A stretch of DNA of 64,000 nt from Streptomyces sp. NBC_01446 (GTDB lineage Bacteria > Actinomycetota > Actinomycetes > Streptomycetales > Streptomycetaceae), in NCBI RefSeq assembly GCF_026340095.1, contig NZ_JAPEPO010000002.1, positions 434,001-498,000 of the forward strand, written 5' to 3'. A program made the translations under genes and the position numbers. Below are positions 42,331-51,015 of this stretch, piece by piece. The notes below the pieces were generated by a model. It did no database searches. It was not told where the DNA came from and saw only the letters and a program-made list of their open reading frames with translations. Numbering within the stretch: the first letter of the stretch is position 1; every line of letters starts with the position of its first letter.

Positions 42331-44196
42331 ATGGCGCGCTCGGTCGGTATCGATCTCGGCACGACGAACTCGGTGGTCTCGGTCCTCGAGGGCGGTGAGC
42401 CCACCGTGATCACCAATACGGAAGGGGCCAGGACCACCCCGTCGGTCGTGGCCTTCACCAAGAGCGGCGAAGTGCTCGTCGGCGAGGTGGCCAAACGACA
42501 GGCCGTGACGAACGTGGAGCGCACCGCGCGCTCCGTGAAACGGCACATGGGAGACCACGGCTGGCGGTTTCCGGACGACGCAGACATCGACGGCAAGCGG
42601 TACAACGCGCAGGAGATCTCCGCGCGCGTGCTGCAGAAGCTGAAGCGGGACGCCGAGTCCTACCTGGGCGAGGACGTCACCGACGCGGTGGTCACCGTCC
42701 CTGCGTACTTCGATGACACCCAGAGGCAGGCGACGAAGGAGGCCGGCGAGATCGCCGGTCTGAACGTCCTGCGCATCGTCAACGAGCCCACGGCCGCGGC
42801 ACTGGCGTACGGATTGGACAAGGAGAACGACCAGACCGTGCTGGTCTTCGACCTGGGTGGCGGCACCTTCGACGTCTCGCTCCTCGAGATGGGCGAGGGT
42901 GTCATCGAGGTGAAGGCCACCAACGGCGACACCAGCCTCGGCGGTGACGACTGGGACCAGCGCATCGTGGACCACCTGGTCCAGCAGTTCAAGAACGGTC
43001 ACGGCGTCGATCTGTCCAAGGACAAGATGGCTGTGCAACGCCTGCGGGAGACCGCCGAGAGGGCGAAGATCGAGTTGTCCTCGTCCTCCGAGACCACGAT
43101 CAACCTGCCCTACATCACAGCCTCCGCCGAGGGCCCGCTGCACCTGGACGAGAAGCTCACGCGCGCCCAGTTCCAGCAGCTCACGTCCGACCTCCTGGAG
43201 CGCTGCAAGACACCGTTCCACAACGCGATCAAGGACGCCGGCGTCAAGCTGTCGGACATCAACCACGTGATCCTTGTGGGCGGCTCGACGCGTATGCCGG
43301 CCGTGACCGAGCTGGTCCGCGAACTCACTGGCAAGGATCCGAACAAGGGGGTGAACCCGGACGAGGTCGTCGCCATCGGCGCCGCTCTGCAGGCCGGTGT
43401 CCTCAAGGGTGAGGTCAAGGACGTCCTGCTCCTCGACGTGACCCCGCTGTCCCTCGGCATCGAGACCAAGGGAGGGATCATGACGAAGCTCATCGAGCGC
43501 AACACCACGATCCCGACCAAGCGTTCCGAGATCTTCACGACGGCCGAGGACAACCAGCCGTCGGTGCAGATCCAGGTCTTCCAGGGCGAGCGCGAGATCG
43601 CGGCGTACAACAAGAAGCTCGGGATGTTCGAGCTCACCGGTCTGCCGCCGGCCCCGCGTGGTCTTCCGCAGATCGAGGTCGCCTTCGACATCGACGCCAA
43701 CGGCATCATGCACGTGACCGCGAAGGACCTGGGCACGGGCAAGGAGCAGAAGATGACCGTCACCGGCGGCTCCGCCCTGCCCAAGGGAGACATCAACCGC
43801 ATGGTGCACGAAGCCGAACAGCACGCTGAGGAAGACCGCCGACGCCGCGAGGCCGCCGAGACGCGCAACCAGGGCGAGCAGCTCGTCTACCAGACGGAGA
43901 AGTTCCTCAAGGACAACGAGGACAAGGTCCCGGGCGAGGTCAGGACCGAGGTCGAGGAGTCGCTCACCGAGCTGAAGGAGAAGCTCAAGGGCGAGGACAC
44001 GGCCGAGATCCGCACCGCCACCGAGAAGGCCGCTGCCGTCTCGCAGAAGCTGGGCCAGGCCATGTACGCCGCTGCCCAGGGCGCGCAGGCCGCGGGCGGT
44101 CCTGAGGCCGGTGCCCCGGGTGACGGGCAGAAGGCCGCTGACGACGACGTCGTCGACGCCGAGATCGTCGACGACGACAAGCCCGAGGCGGGTTGA
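42331..44196 (+). CDS. dnaK: Chaperone DnaK (Hsp70)
   Basis: A 621-residue Hsp70. The ATPase domain has SVGIDLGTTNSVVSVLEGGE, the IVNEPTAAALAYGLD hinge, VFDLGGGTFDVSLLEMG and ILVGGSTRMPAVTELV. The substrate domain begins VKDVLLLDVTPLSLGIETKG, and the helical lid ends in the acidic DDDVVDAEIVDDD tail. The start ATG 42331 has GAGGAGGGA upstream. It is followed at once by grpE but not by dnaJ or hspR, so this is probably an additional copy and not the main heat-shock operon. Length and motifs are complete. Confidence 0.95.
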   Translation: MARSVGIDLGTTNSVVSVLEGGEPTVITNTEGARTTPSVVAFTKSGEVLVGEVAKRQAVTNVERTARSVKRHMGDHGWRFPDDADIDGKRYNAQEISARVLQKLKRDAESYLGEDVTDAVVTVPAYFDDTQRQATKEAGEIAGLNVLRIVNEPTAAALAYGLDKENDQTVLVFDLGGGTFDVSLLEMGEGVIEVKATNGDTSLGGDDWDQRIVDHLVQQFKNGHGVDLSKDKMAVQRLRETAERAKIELSSSSETTINLPYITASAEGPLHLDEKLTRAQFQQLTSDLLERCKTPFHNAIKDAGVKLSDINHVILVGGSTRMPAVTELVRELTGKDPNKGVNPDEVVAIGAALQAGVLKGEVKDVLLLDVTPLSLGIETKGGIMTKLIERNTTIPTKRSEIFTTAEDNQPSVQIQVFQGEREIAAYNKKLGMFELTGLPPAPRGLPQIEVAFDIDANGIMHVTAKDLGTGKEQKMTVTGGSALPKGDINRMVHEAEQHAEEDRRRREAAETRNQGEQLVYQTEKFLKDNEDKVPGEVRTEVEESLTELKEKLKGEDTAEIRTATEKAAAVSQKLGQAMYAAAQGAQAAGGPEAGAPGDGQKAADDDVVDAEIVDDDKPEAG

Positions 44197-44198
44197 CC

Positions 44199-44693
44199 AT
44201 GGAGAAGGAACGACTGCCCGTCACAGACCTCTCGCTGCGGCGCCTGCTCGATGAGCGCACGGCCGACCTGCAGCGGGTGAAGGCGGAGTACGACAACTAC
44301 CGCAAGCAAGTACAGCGCGATCGCATGGCTGTGCGGGAGATCGCCGTCACCAACGTTCTTCGCGCGCTGCTTCCCGTGCTGGATGCCGTAGACCGCACGT
44401 GCGAACACGAGCCGATCACGCCGGGCTTGAAGGAGATCGCCGACTCCCTGCGAACCCAGCTCGGCTCGCTGGGCCTTCAGTCGTTCGGCGACAAGGGCGA
44501 CGCGTTCGACCCCACCCTCCACGACGCCGTGGCCCACCATGTCTCCTCGGACGCCGACCGGCTGACCTGCACGCACGTACTCTGTCCCGGGTACCGAGTT
44601 GGTGACCACTTGCTGCGTCCGGCCCACGTGGAGGTCGCCGGACCTCCACGATCCGCATGGGATCCCCGCCTTGGGCATGACACAGGGAACTGA
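44199..44693 (+). CDS. grpE: Nucleotide exchange factor GrpE
   Basis: A 164-residue GrpE: a long N-terminal coiled coil (DERTADLQRVKAEYDNYRKQ, then VQRDRMAVREIAVTNVLRAL) and the C-terminal beta domain (GDAFDPTLHDAVAHHVSSDA). The DnaK-interacting signature ends in CPGYRVGDHLLRPAHVEVA. It is shorter than typical Streptomyces GrpE because the acidic N-terminal extension is missing. It starts two bases after dnaK ends and so forms a two-gene unit serving the adjacent DnaK. Confidence 0.9.
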   Translation: MEKERLPVTDLSLRRLLDERTADLQRVKAEYDNYRKQVQRDRMAVREIAVTNVLRALLPVLDAVDRTCEHEPITPGLKEIADSLRTQLGSLGLQSFGDKGDAFDPTLHDAVAHHVSSDADRLTCTHVLCPGYRVGDHLLRPAHVEVAGPPRSAWDPRLGHDTGN

Positions 44694-44724
44694 GCCGATA
44701 CGAACCCGACGGGACGACAGCGGA

Positions 44725-44952
44725 TCACGCTACTGGCCGCGGAGTTGAGAGCCACCTCCCAGGGACCGTCGCTGCGGCACGCCACTGAGCGCTCGCGGCA
44801 AGCGAGGCCGCTTCCGCGTGTCGGCAGCCCACCCATTCAACGTCCTGGGTGGTGCGGATGGCGTCAGTCAGCGGACTGAGCGCGTCGCCGATGACGCCGA
44901 GGACCTGGCGCACGCCCAGTTCGCTCAGCGCGTCCGCGATGACGCGGGCCAC
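44725..44952 (-). pseudogene. N-terminal fragment of a PoxB-type TPP enzyme
   Basis: About 50 codons read VIADALSELGVRQVLGVIGD then ALSPLTDAIRTTQDVEWVGC and RHAEAASLAA, the opening of a pyruvate oxidase/dehydrogenase. The RHE Glu is replaced by Ala, and similarity stops soon after, with an unrelated 20-codon tail. An intact relative lies at 35790-37619. Confidence 0.65.
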
Positions 44953-44977
44953 GGTTCGTGCCAGGGGGATCCGTCGA

Positions 44978-45250
44978 TCAGACGGTGAAGCGGTCAGGGT
45001 CGGTCGCGTGCCAGTCGGCCGCCCAGGTGTCGGGAGGCTCGGCGAGCAACTGGCCGGGCTCGAGCCACTCGTAGAACTCGGCGTACGAGTGCTCGGTGTA
45101 GGGGTCGATGCGGCGGTGGAGCATGTGTGGACGGAACTGCGAGGCAGCGCTCACGCCCATGGAGGCCATGATCTGCAGCGCGCTGGCCACCGTCGCCTCC
45201 TGGAGGCGCTTCACGCGCGCCGTCTTGTCGCCGACGTCGAGTGCGCGGAT
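44978..45250 (-). pseudogene. C-terminal fragment of an FMN-binding glutamate-synthase-like protein
   Basis: The frame ends with KRLQEATVASALQIMASMGV, FRPHMLHRRIDPYTEHSYAE and FYEWLEPGQLLAEPPDTWAA to a natural-looking stop. It matches the last ~85 residues of the FMN-binding glutamate synthase family (GltB-like, ~520 residues). Everything upstream is missing; the frame runs into the GCCGAC repeat and the TnpB element. An internal ATG at 45214 could allow a 78-residue product. Confidence 0.65.
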
Positions 45251-45261
45251 ACGCCATACGC

Positions 45262-45328
45262 CGACGACGCGACGCGACGACGCCGACGCCGACGCCGACG
45301 CCGACGAGAACGCCGACGAGAACGCCGT
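45262..45328. repeat. GCCGAC-type microsatellite
   Basis: An irregular GACGC start becomes a run of GCCGAC hexamers and then alternates with GAGAAC (GCCGACGAGAAC twice). It lies exactly between the truncated glutamate-synthase-like gene and the end of the TnpB element. In one frame it would encode a short Asp-Ala or Asp-Glu-Asn repeat. Confidence 0.75.
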
Positions 45329-45348
45329 GGATCCTGAGTCTTGAAGGC

Positions 45349-45370
45349 TCCCCTCCCTGGAGGGAGGGGA
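45349..45370 (-). promoter_or_regulatory. Subterminal hairpin / probable guide-RNA end of TnpB element
   Basis: A perfect 10-bp stem lies 37-58 bases past the tnpB stop. In IS605-type elements this place encodes the 3' part of the omega RNA, with the guide taken from DNA beyond the element end. Confidence 0.5.
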
Positions 45371-45406
45371 TTCTCCACCCTCCAGGGCTGTGCGGGGATT
45401 TACGGC

Positions 45407-46627
45407 TCAGGCCGCCACCCGAGCCGGCGGCTCAGGTGGTCTTGCGCCCTCGGCACCGTCCGGGTTCCAACCTGCCCGGACCAGCATCACGCGGGCGGAG
45501 TTCTTGTCCCGGGGGGACACGGCTCCGCACACGGTGCAGGCGTACGTTCTCATCGAGAGAGGGAGTGCGTGCTTGGTTCTCGCTGCGCACTGCGCACATT
45601 GCATCGTTGTGTGCGCCGGGTGCACGAGACGGACGTCCCGTGCGTGTTTGCGGCCCATCTCGACCAGGGCGCGCTTCGTCGCGGCGATGGCGGCGTCGGC
45701 CGCTGTGCGGGCCATCGTGGTCTTCGCGAGGAACTTCGGCCGGAAGTCCTCCACCGCAACCCCGTCATGGCCACGCATCACGGACGTGGCCCACTTGCGG
45801 CCGGTGTCCTCACGCTGCCTCGCGATCTTCTTGTGCAGCTTCGCCGCCTGTGCCTGCGCCTTCCGATAACCCTTGGACGGGGGCTGCCCTTTCGGGCGCC
45901 GGCGCCGGGCCATCATCCGCTGGTACTTCGCGAGCCGCTGCGCGGCCCGCCTGCCGTGCCCGGCATGCGGGAGGTCGTAGGCGTCATCCGTGGTGGTGGC
46001 CGTCTCCTTCACACCCCAGTCCACCCCGAGAACCCGCCCGGTGGCGGGCAGCGGTTCGCTCTGCGCGGGAGCGACGAAGGACACGTACCAATGCCCAAGC
46101 GTGTCCTGGTACACGCGCACGCTCGACGGGCCGGCCGGAAGGTCCCGCGACCACACCACGCTCAGCACGATCCCGCCCGCGAGGTGCAGGCGACCGTCCT
46201 TGAGGCGGAAACCGCGCTTCGTGTAGTTCATGCTCGGCTTGGCGTCCCGCTTGCGCTTGAAGTGGGGCATCCCCGCCCGGCGGTGCTGCGCAAGCCGGTC
46301 CTTGATGTCCTTCAGCGCCTTCGCCCTCGACTTGGTGAAGTCGCGGATCACCTGCTGCTGTGGCACGCACGCGCCCTGAGCCAGCCACGGCGTCACTTTG
46401 CGGGCCTCGGTCAGCAGCTTGTCAAGCTGGGCCGGACCGCACGTCAGCTTCTCGCCGCCCGCTCTGCTCTGCGCGTGGACCTGCCTGGACTTGGCCACGC
46501 ACTCGTTCCACAGCCACCGGCAGCGATCCCACTCGGCGTCGAGCGCGCGCCGGGCCGTGGCCGACAGGCGCACACGGAAGGTGTACCGGGCATGCCCGGC
46601 CCCCTCCGTGATCGCTCCCGTCGCCAT
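45407..46627 (-). CDS. tnpB: TnpB RNA-guided nuclease (IS605/IS1341 type)
   Basis: A 406-residue compact TnpB. The N-terminal helix-turn-helix/OrfB_IS605 region (FRVRLSATARRALDAEWDRC) is followed by the RuvC core: GRVLGVDWGVKETATT with Asp203, GVAVEDFRPKFLAK with Glu293, and a zinc finger CAQC...CTVC. The last motif is SPRDKNSARVMLVRAGWN with Asp374. All catalytic acids and zinc cysteines are kept. ATG 46627 is chosen; the frame is open to 46792 but that part is the element end. No tnpA accompanies it, so transposition would need a transposase in trans. Confidence 0.9.
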   Translation of the reverse strand: MATGAITEGAGHARYTFRVRLSATARRALDAEWDRCRWLWNECVAKSRQVHAQSRAGGEKLTCGPAQLDKLLTEARKVTPWLAQGACVPQQQVIRDFTKSRAKALKDIKDRLAQHRRAGMPHFKRKRDAKPSMNYTKRGFRLKDGRLHLAGGIVLSVVWSRDLPAGPSSVRVYQDTLGHWYVSFVAPAQSEPLPATGRVLGVDWGVKETATTTDDAYDLPHAGHGRRAAQRLAKYQRMMARRRRPKGQPPSKGYRKAQAQAAKLHKKIARQREDTGRKWATSVMRGHDGVAVEDFRPKFLAKTTMARTAADAAIAATKRALVEMGRKHARDVRLVHPAHTTMQCAQCAARTKHALPLSMRTYACTVCGAVSPRDKNSARVMLVRAGWNPDGAEGARPPEPPARVAA

Positions 46628-46807
46628 ACACCCGAACCTACCCGGGAGGACTGACAGTCGAGAGTTCTTGACCGCTGTCGGCTCGCTCACCCCGACACGC
46701 GGTGGACAGTCTTTCGCCCTGGGGGCGAAACCCCTACTTCCCGTCCTGCCCCGCAGGAGTCCGATTCCTCCCCGACCTGAAGGCCGGGGCATCCTCGGAG
46801 GAACCCG

Positions 46808-48255
46808 GTGAACGCCGCGGAACGCGACGAAATCTGCACCTGACCGCCACAGAGACGGCCGCCGGAGTGCGCTCCGGTGACCTGTCCCCCATTGAGGTCA
46901 CCGACGCGGTCCTGGACCGCATCGAGGCGGTCGACCCGCAGTTGCACGCGTTCTGCACGCTCGTCCCTGACCGCGCGCGGGCCCAAGCCCGGTGCGTGGC
47001 CGACGACTTGGCTGCCGGAAGAGATCCCGGCCCCCTCGCCGGCGTCCCGCTCGGAGTCAAGGTTCTGATCTCCACCAAGGGCATTCGCACCACCTCCGGC
47101 TCCCCCGCGTACCGCGACTTCGTACCCGACGAGGACGACATCGTCGTCGAGCGCGCCGTCGCCGCGGGCGCGGTCGTGCTCGGCAAGACCAATGCCTCCG
47201 AGTTCGGCTTCGGACCCGTGGGCCAGAACCCTCTGTTCCCCACCACCCGCAACCCCTGGAACACCGACCTCACGCCCGGCGGTTCAAGTGCCGGCTCCGC
47301 AGCGGCCGTCGCCGCGGGGCTCGGCCCGGTCGCCCTCGGCAGCGACGGAGGCGGATCCATCCGTATCCCCGCCGCACTGTGCGGCCTGTTCGGCTTCAAG
47401 GCCTCCATGGGACGCGTGCCCGTCTACCCCGGCTGCCGGGACGACCGCCACCCGGGCGTCTCCGGCTGGGAGTCGATCGAACACATCGGCCCGCTGTCCC
47501 GCACCGTCGCGGACGCGGCACTGGTCCTGTCCGTACTGGCCGGGCCCGACCCCCGCGACCGGCACTCCATCCCCTGCGGCGATGTCAACTGGACTGCCCG
47601 CCAGCCGGTTCCCGTACTGCGCGTCGCCTACAGCCCCGACCTCGGCCGGATCGCGGTCGATCCCGAGGTGCGCCACATCACGGACGCCGCCGTGTCGGTA
47701 CTGGAGCGCGACCTCGGCGCCAAGATCGAACAGCCGGACTTCCGACTCCCCCACTATGAAGAGACCTTCGGCGCCATCATCGCCGCCGACACCGACCTGA
47801 CCGGCCTGCGCGGCCTCGCCGAACAGTATGGCGACACGATGTCGCCGCGCCTGCTCGCATTCCTCCGCACCCCGTGGACGGCCGAGCAGCTGACCGACGC
47901 GAACATCATGCGCAAGCGGGTCGTCAACCGGCTCGCCCAGCTGATGGCCGACTACGACGTGATCGTCACCCCGACCGTGTCCAGCGCGGCATTCCCGGTG
48001 GGATTCCACGGGCCCGAGGTCATCGACGGCCGCATGGTCGACGCCGACCACTGGACGTCTTTCACGCCCCTCGCCAACCTCGCAGGCCTCCCCGCGGCGA
48101 GCGTCCCCGCCGGCCTGACCGCAGACGGCCGCCGGGTCGGCCTCCACCTCATCGGCCGACATCTCGCCGACGCCCAGCTCCTCGACACCTGCGCAGCCTA
48201 CGAGGAGGCCGCCCCCTGGTCACACATCCGGCCGCCGCTCGGGGGCGGACGGTAA
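46808..48255 (+). CDS. Amidase (amidase signature family), 5' end disturbed
   Basis: A ~480-residue amidase with the Ser-cisSer-Lys centre: Lys in VPLGVKVLISTKGI, Gly/Ser-rich loop TPGGSSAGSAAAVAAGLGPV, and GSDGGGSIRIPAALCGLFGF. It cleaves amide bonds; the substrate is unknown. The homologous frame is open from 46702, but that stretch is the TnpB element's end. The natural start looks like GTG 46808 behind GGAGGAAC, reading VNAAERDEICT in a frame that stops after 12 codons. One extra base near 46848 would join it to LTATETAAGVRSGDLSPIEV. GTG 46867 is an in-frame internal start. It may be functional only through an alternative start. Confidence 0.75.
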
Positions 48256-48264
48256 GGACGGTGC

Positions 48265-48298
48265 ACGAGGGGCCGATCGCGAGCGAACGGCCCCTCGT
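48265..48298 (+). terminator. Terminator hairpin after the amidase gene
   Basis: ACGAGGGGCCG (48265-48275) pairs with CGGCCCCTCGT (48288-48298), an 11-bp stem with a 12-base loop, ten bases after the amidase stop. The following ~300 bases to 48600 hold no recognisable gene. Confidence 0.7.
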
Positions 48299-48600
48299 CA
48301 CAGTGGTGTGGCGTCATGCCTTCAGCATCGGGACGGGTCTGATGCAGGTTTGGGTGACCGGTTCGGTCACGCGGCCTGGAGGGCCGGTGTGGTCGTGACG
48401 GTTTCGAATCTGAGGGCAGCCGGCCGAGCGAGGCTTGTCGTCGGCGTCTCGAAGCAGGGCCGCACGTTACTGCTCGATACCCCAATACCCGATGGTACGG
48501 CCGACGCCGGGGAGGGAACCGGGGCCTCAGCAAGTTCGTGTCCTGGTACGGACAGACGAGCAGTGAACGAAGACCGGGCGAGGTTCGCGGGGGAGAAATC

Positions 48601-49302
48601 ATGCAGATTATCGAGGTGACCGGCTATGCCGTCCGATCTGCTGTCATCACCATGAGGCGGACGGGGAAACCATTCGAGTTTGTGATCTTCCCGATGCTGC
48701 ACGTGGCTTCGCCGACGTTCTACTCTCAAGTCCGCCTCCGGCTCAGAGAATGCGACCTCATAGTCGTCGAGGGAATCCGAGGAAGGTCGGCCGGAGTGAG
48801 CGCCCTGACCCTCGCTTACCGGTTCGCACCACGTCGGCGGCGCAACGGCCTGCAGGAGCAGAGCGACGGGCTGCTGCTTCCCAAGGACGTGCCGGTAATC
48901 AACCCGGATGTGACCGCGGCGGAGGCCCTCGCGGAACTGAAGACGCTGCCGCGTTCGACGTACCTTCTGCTCATGGTCGCGGCGCCCGTGATGGGCCTGG
49001 TGTTCGCGCTGCGTGGCCCGCGCGCCTTCCTCGACGAGGACCTGGAGGTCGAGGACCTGCCGTCGACGCTGCGGGCGGAGATGATGGCAGACAATGAAGT
49101 GGAGCACGCGATGATGGGGCGGCGCGACCAGCGGTTGCTCGACGCGCTCGGCGAAATCCACACGGAGCGCGGCGATGAGCCGCTCCGGGTCGCCATCGTC
49201 TACGGGGCCGGCCACGTACCGGCGATCGTATCGGGGCTGTGGAATCGATACGGGTACCGCCCACGCGAAGCGGAATGGCTTACCGTCCTCATCCCGTCAT
49301 AG
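48601..49302 (+). CDS. TraB/GumN-like (TIKI superfamily) protein
   Basis: A 233-residue protein resembling the TraB/PrgY/GumN group: an N-terminal FVIFPMLHVASPTFYSQVRL, then CDLIVVEGIRG, and a C-terminal LRVAIVYGAGHVPAIVSGLW with the conserved GxxH. A hydrophobic segment STYLLLMVAAPVMGLVFAL near residue 120 could be a membrane anchor. Relatives in other lineages are metalloprotease-like or pheromone-shutdown proteins; the activity here is unknown. The start ATG 48601 has GGGGGAG upstream. The first His/Glu motif is reduced compared with secreted TIKI proteases. Confidence 0.7.
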   Translation: MQIIEVTGYAVRSAVITMRRTGKPFEFVIFPMLHVASPTFYSQVRLRLRECDLIVVEGIRGRSAGVSALTLAYRFAPRRRRNGLQEQSDGLLLPKDVPVINPDVTAAEALAELKTLPRSTYLLLMVAAPVMGLVFALRGPRAFLDEDLEVEDLPSTLRAEMMADNEVEHAMMGRRDQRLLDALGEIHTERGDEPLRVAIVYGAGHVPAIVSGLWNRYGYRPREAEWLTVLIPS

Positions 49303-49508
49303 TCCCCCGAGAGGCACCGGAACTGCGCGAACCGGCCGCCTTCCGGGCGGACAATCGGTGGCTGCCTCAGGGAGACGTCCACCAAAAGAGGTGGGGGGTG
49401 CTGTGAGTGATCGGCGATCCGCATCCGCGCGGTCCACGCGCCATGTGGTCCGCGTGCCGTGTCACGGGCCGGTGGCGCCAGGCGTTTGCGCGCCTGCCCC
49501 GGATCGCG

Positions 49509-49730
49509 TCATCCGCCCGCGGCGTCGTCGGTCTCCCAGCGCAGCAGGTCGCCCGGCTGGCACTTGAGTACCTCGCACAGTGCCGCGAGTGTCGCGAAGC
49601 GCACCGCCTTGGCGCGGCCGTTCTTGAGTACCGCCAGGTTGGCGGGCGTGATCCCTACGCGGTCCGCGAGCTCGCCCACGGACATCTTCCGCCTGGCCAG
49701 CATCACGTCGATGTCGACGGCGATCGGCAT
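49509..49730 (-). CDS. Xre/YozG-like helix-turn-helix regulator
   Basis: A 73-residue DNA-binding protein of the Cro/CI (YozG) type: VDIDVMLARRKMSVGELADR, recognition helix ITPANLAVLKNGRAKAVRF, and LCEVLKCQPGDLLRW. Its ATG overlaps the stop of the upstream membrane-protein gene (TGATG), so the two are translationally coupled. This pair is widespread, and the regulator is expected to act on its own promoter, where a perfect inverted repeat is found (50252-50272). Confidence 0.88.
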   Translation of the reverse strand: MPIAVDIDVMLARRKMSVGELADRVGITPANLAVLKNGRAKAVRFATLAALCEVLKCQPGDLLRWETDDAAGG

Positions 49731-50221
49731 CAGATGACCTCGTCCAGCTCGGCCTGCATCTGCGTGGCTTCGACATCGCGCGCGACGGCCTGGGCGAGGA
49801 GCACCCGCAGCACGAGCACGATGAGCGCGACTCCCAGGATGGCCAGGCCGATCCCGCCCATGATGACGGTGACGCCCGGGTCGTCCCGCTGGCCCGGCGC
49901 GTTGACGGCCGTGACCGCGAACCACATGAGGGCAACCGCCACGATCGCGCCGATCACACCGTTCACGTACCGGAAGGCGGCGTGGGAGAACACGGTCCCG
50001 CGTCGCACCATCGCCACCAGCCGCCACACACAGACCAGGGCCACCTGGACCGACCCCATGCCCAGGATCGTGATCACCCGCAGCGCGGTCAGCGGCATCG
50101 CCCCGTCCTCCGGGTCGCTCCCGGTGACCAACACCCACACCATCCCCGCCTGTACGAACACGGTGCCGGCCAGCACCACCGCGAGCACCGCGCGCAACGC
50201 ACGCACTGTCAGCTTCCCCAT
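49730..50221 (-). CDS. DUF2975 membrane protein
   Basis: A 163-residue integral membrane protein with four predicted helices (AVLAVVLAGTVFVQAGMVWV; VITILGMGSVQVALVCVWRL; VIGAIVAVALMWFAVTAV; VIMGGIGLAILGVALIVLVL). A FSHAAFRYVNGVIG stretch is typical of DUF2975, and a short C-terminal acidic helix follows. Function is unknown; it is nearly always paired with a YozG-like regulator, as here. The start ATG 50221 is seven bases after GGAGGG; ATG 50236 is less well placed. Confidence 0.85.
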   Translation of the reverse strand: MGKLTVRALRAVLAVVLAGTVFVQAGMVWVLVTGSDPEDGAMPLTALRVITILGMGSVQVALVCVWRLVAMVRRGTVFSHAAFRYVNGVIGAIVAVALMWFAVTAVNAPGQRDDPGVTVIMGGIGLAILGVALIVLVLRVLLAQAVARDVEATQMQAELDEVI

Positions 50222-50251
50222 GACCCATCCCTCCATCGACCCACGATGGGA

Positions 50252-50272
50252 ATCTATCGAATATCGATAGAT
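50252..50272 (-). promoter_or_regulatory. Palindromic operator of the DUF2975-Xre operon
   Basis: ATCTATCGA (50252-50260) and TCGATAGAT (50264-50272) form a perfect 9-bp inverted repeat with a three-base spacer. The site is AT-rich against a GC-rich background and lies 31 bases upstream of the DUF2975 start. It is the likely autoregulatory binding site of the Xre protein and overlaps the probable -10 region. Confidence 0.7.
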
Positions 50273-50275
50273 GAA

Positions 50276-50640
50276 GCAAGCTGGAACAGAGGATGGGCGG
50301 CGGTTCGCACCATGGCCAGACCCCCCACCCCTGCTATTGCATGGCCTTCACGCGAACCGTCCTGATCTTGTCGAAGTCGACCTACCTCGAGCCCAAATCG
50401 GACGCCACCCGACTACGACGAGGCCACGCTGCCCCTCGTCCCCTTACGTCGCCTTGCGTCGCCGCCTTGCCTCGTGCAGGCGAGCGGCCAGCTCGCTCCG
50501 CAGCTCAGCACGGATTGGGGGATCGGCACCGATGTGCCGAGAGACCTCGCAGCGTCCGAACTGGCGTTACTTTGCCCCCTCCAGCGGGCGCCTTGAGATC
50601 AACTCGCTGCCCCCTTCCCCCATCGCCATGGTCTTGGCTC
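50276..50640. other. Intergenic stretch
   Basis: No gene or structure recognised between the DUF2975 promoter and the end of the toxin gene. Confidence 0.4.
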
Positions 50641-51015
50641 TCAGTTCCGCGTCCAGGTGCGGATCTCCGCGGCGGCGCTGCGCACGTCGAGGGCGTCGCG
50701 GTCGATGCGCACGGCGAGGTCGGCGGCTGTCTTGGCGCTCACAGTGACGAACAGGCCTGACGCGCTGAGGTAGGCGGCGGCGACGACGGCGGCGAACAGC
50801 TTGTTACGCGCCTCCAGGGCGGGCACGCGCACCAGCTGATGCATGAGAGCTGCCGCTCGGTGGTGCGGTTCGGTGTAGACGTAGACATCCATCACCTTGT
50901 CGACGTGCCGGGCGACGGCGGCCTGCAGGCTGCCGAAGTCGGTGACTTCCGGGTCGTCGGGCAGGACGCGGTGGGCCAGGTCGAGGAGCCAGGCCCGGTC
51001 GATGTGGACGATCAC
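50641..51015 (-). CDS. Fic/Doc-like toxin component
   Basis: A 124-residue protein of the Doc-like toxin family found in Streptomyces with RHH antitoxins. It starts MIVHIDRAWLLDLAHRVLPD; the core helix is HHRAAALMHQLVRVPALEAR, then NKLFAAVVAAAYLSASGL. The Fic motif (HxFxDGNKR) is reduced to VPALEARNKLFA: the catalytic His is missing, but the Asn-Lys is kept. Classic Doc phosphorylates EF-Tu; this variant may lack that activity or use a different chemistry. The GTG start overlaps the antitoxin stop by four bases (GTGA). Confidence 0.75.
   Translation of the reverse strand: MIVHIDRAWLLDLAHRVLPDDPEVTDFGSLQAAVARHVDKVMDVYVYTEPHHRAAALMHQLVRVPALEARNKLFAAVVAAAYLSASGLFVTVSAKTAADLAVRIDRDALDVRSAAAEIRTWTRN

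Larger units (their letters stand above)
45341..46803 (-). mobile_element. IS605-type element carrying only tnpB (IS1341 group)
   Basis: A single minus-strand tnpB flanked by hairpins, with no Y1 transposase gene. The tnpB 3' side has TCCCCTCCCT (45349-45358) pairing with AGGGAGGGGA (45361-45370). The 5' side has TTCCTCC (46765-46771) pairing with GGAGGAA (46797-46803) around a GC-rich inner stem. IS200/IS605 elements end in such subterminal hairpins. The right side meets the amidase gene at its first codons. Confidence 0.7.

Noticed and set aside
42175..43824. 549-codon minus-strand frame opposite dnaK
   Set aside because: It is a shadow of dnaK third-position GC; the sequence is a mix of Gly/Asp/Arg/Leu without family features.
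46702..46807. N-terminal extension of the amidase frame
   Set aside because: This part is the terminal hairpin region of the TnpB element and has no amidase similarity.
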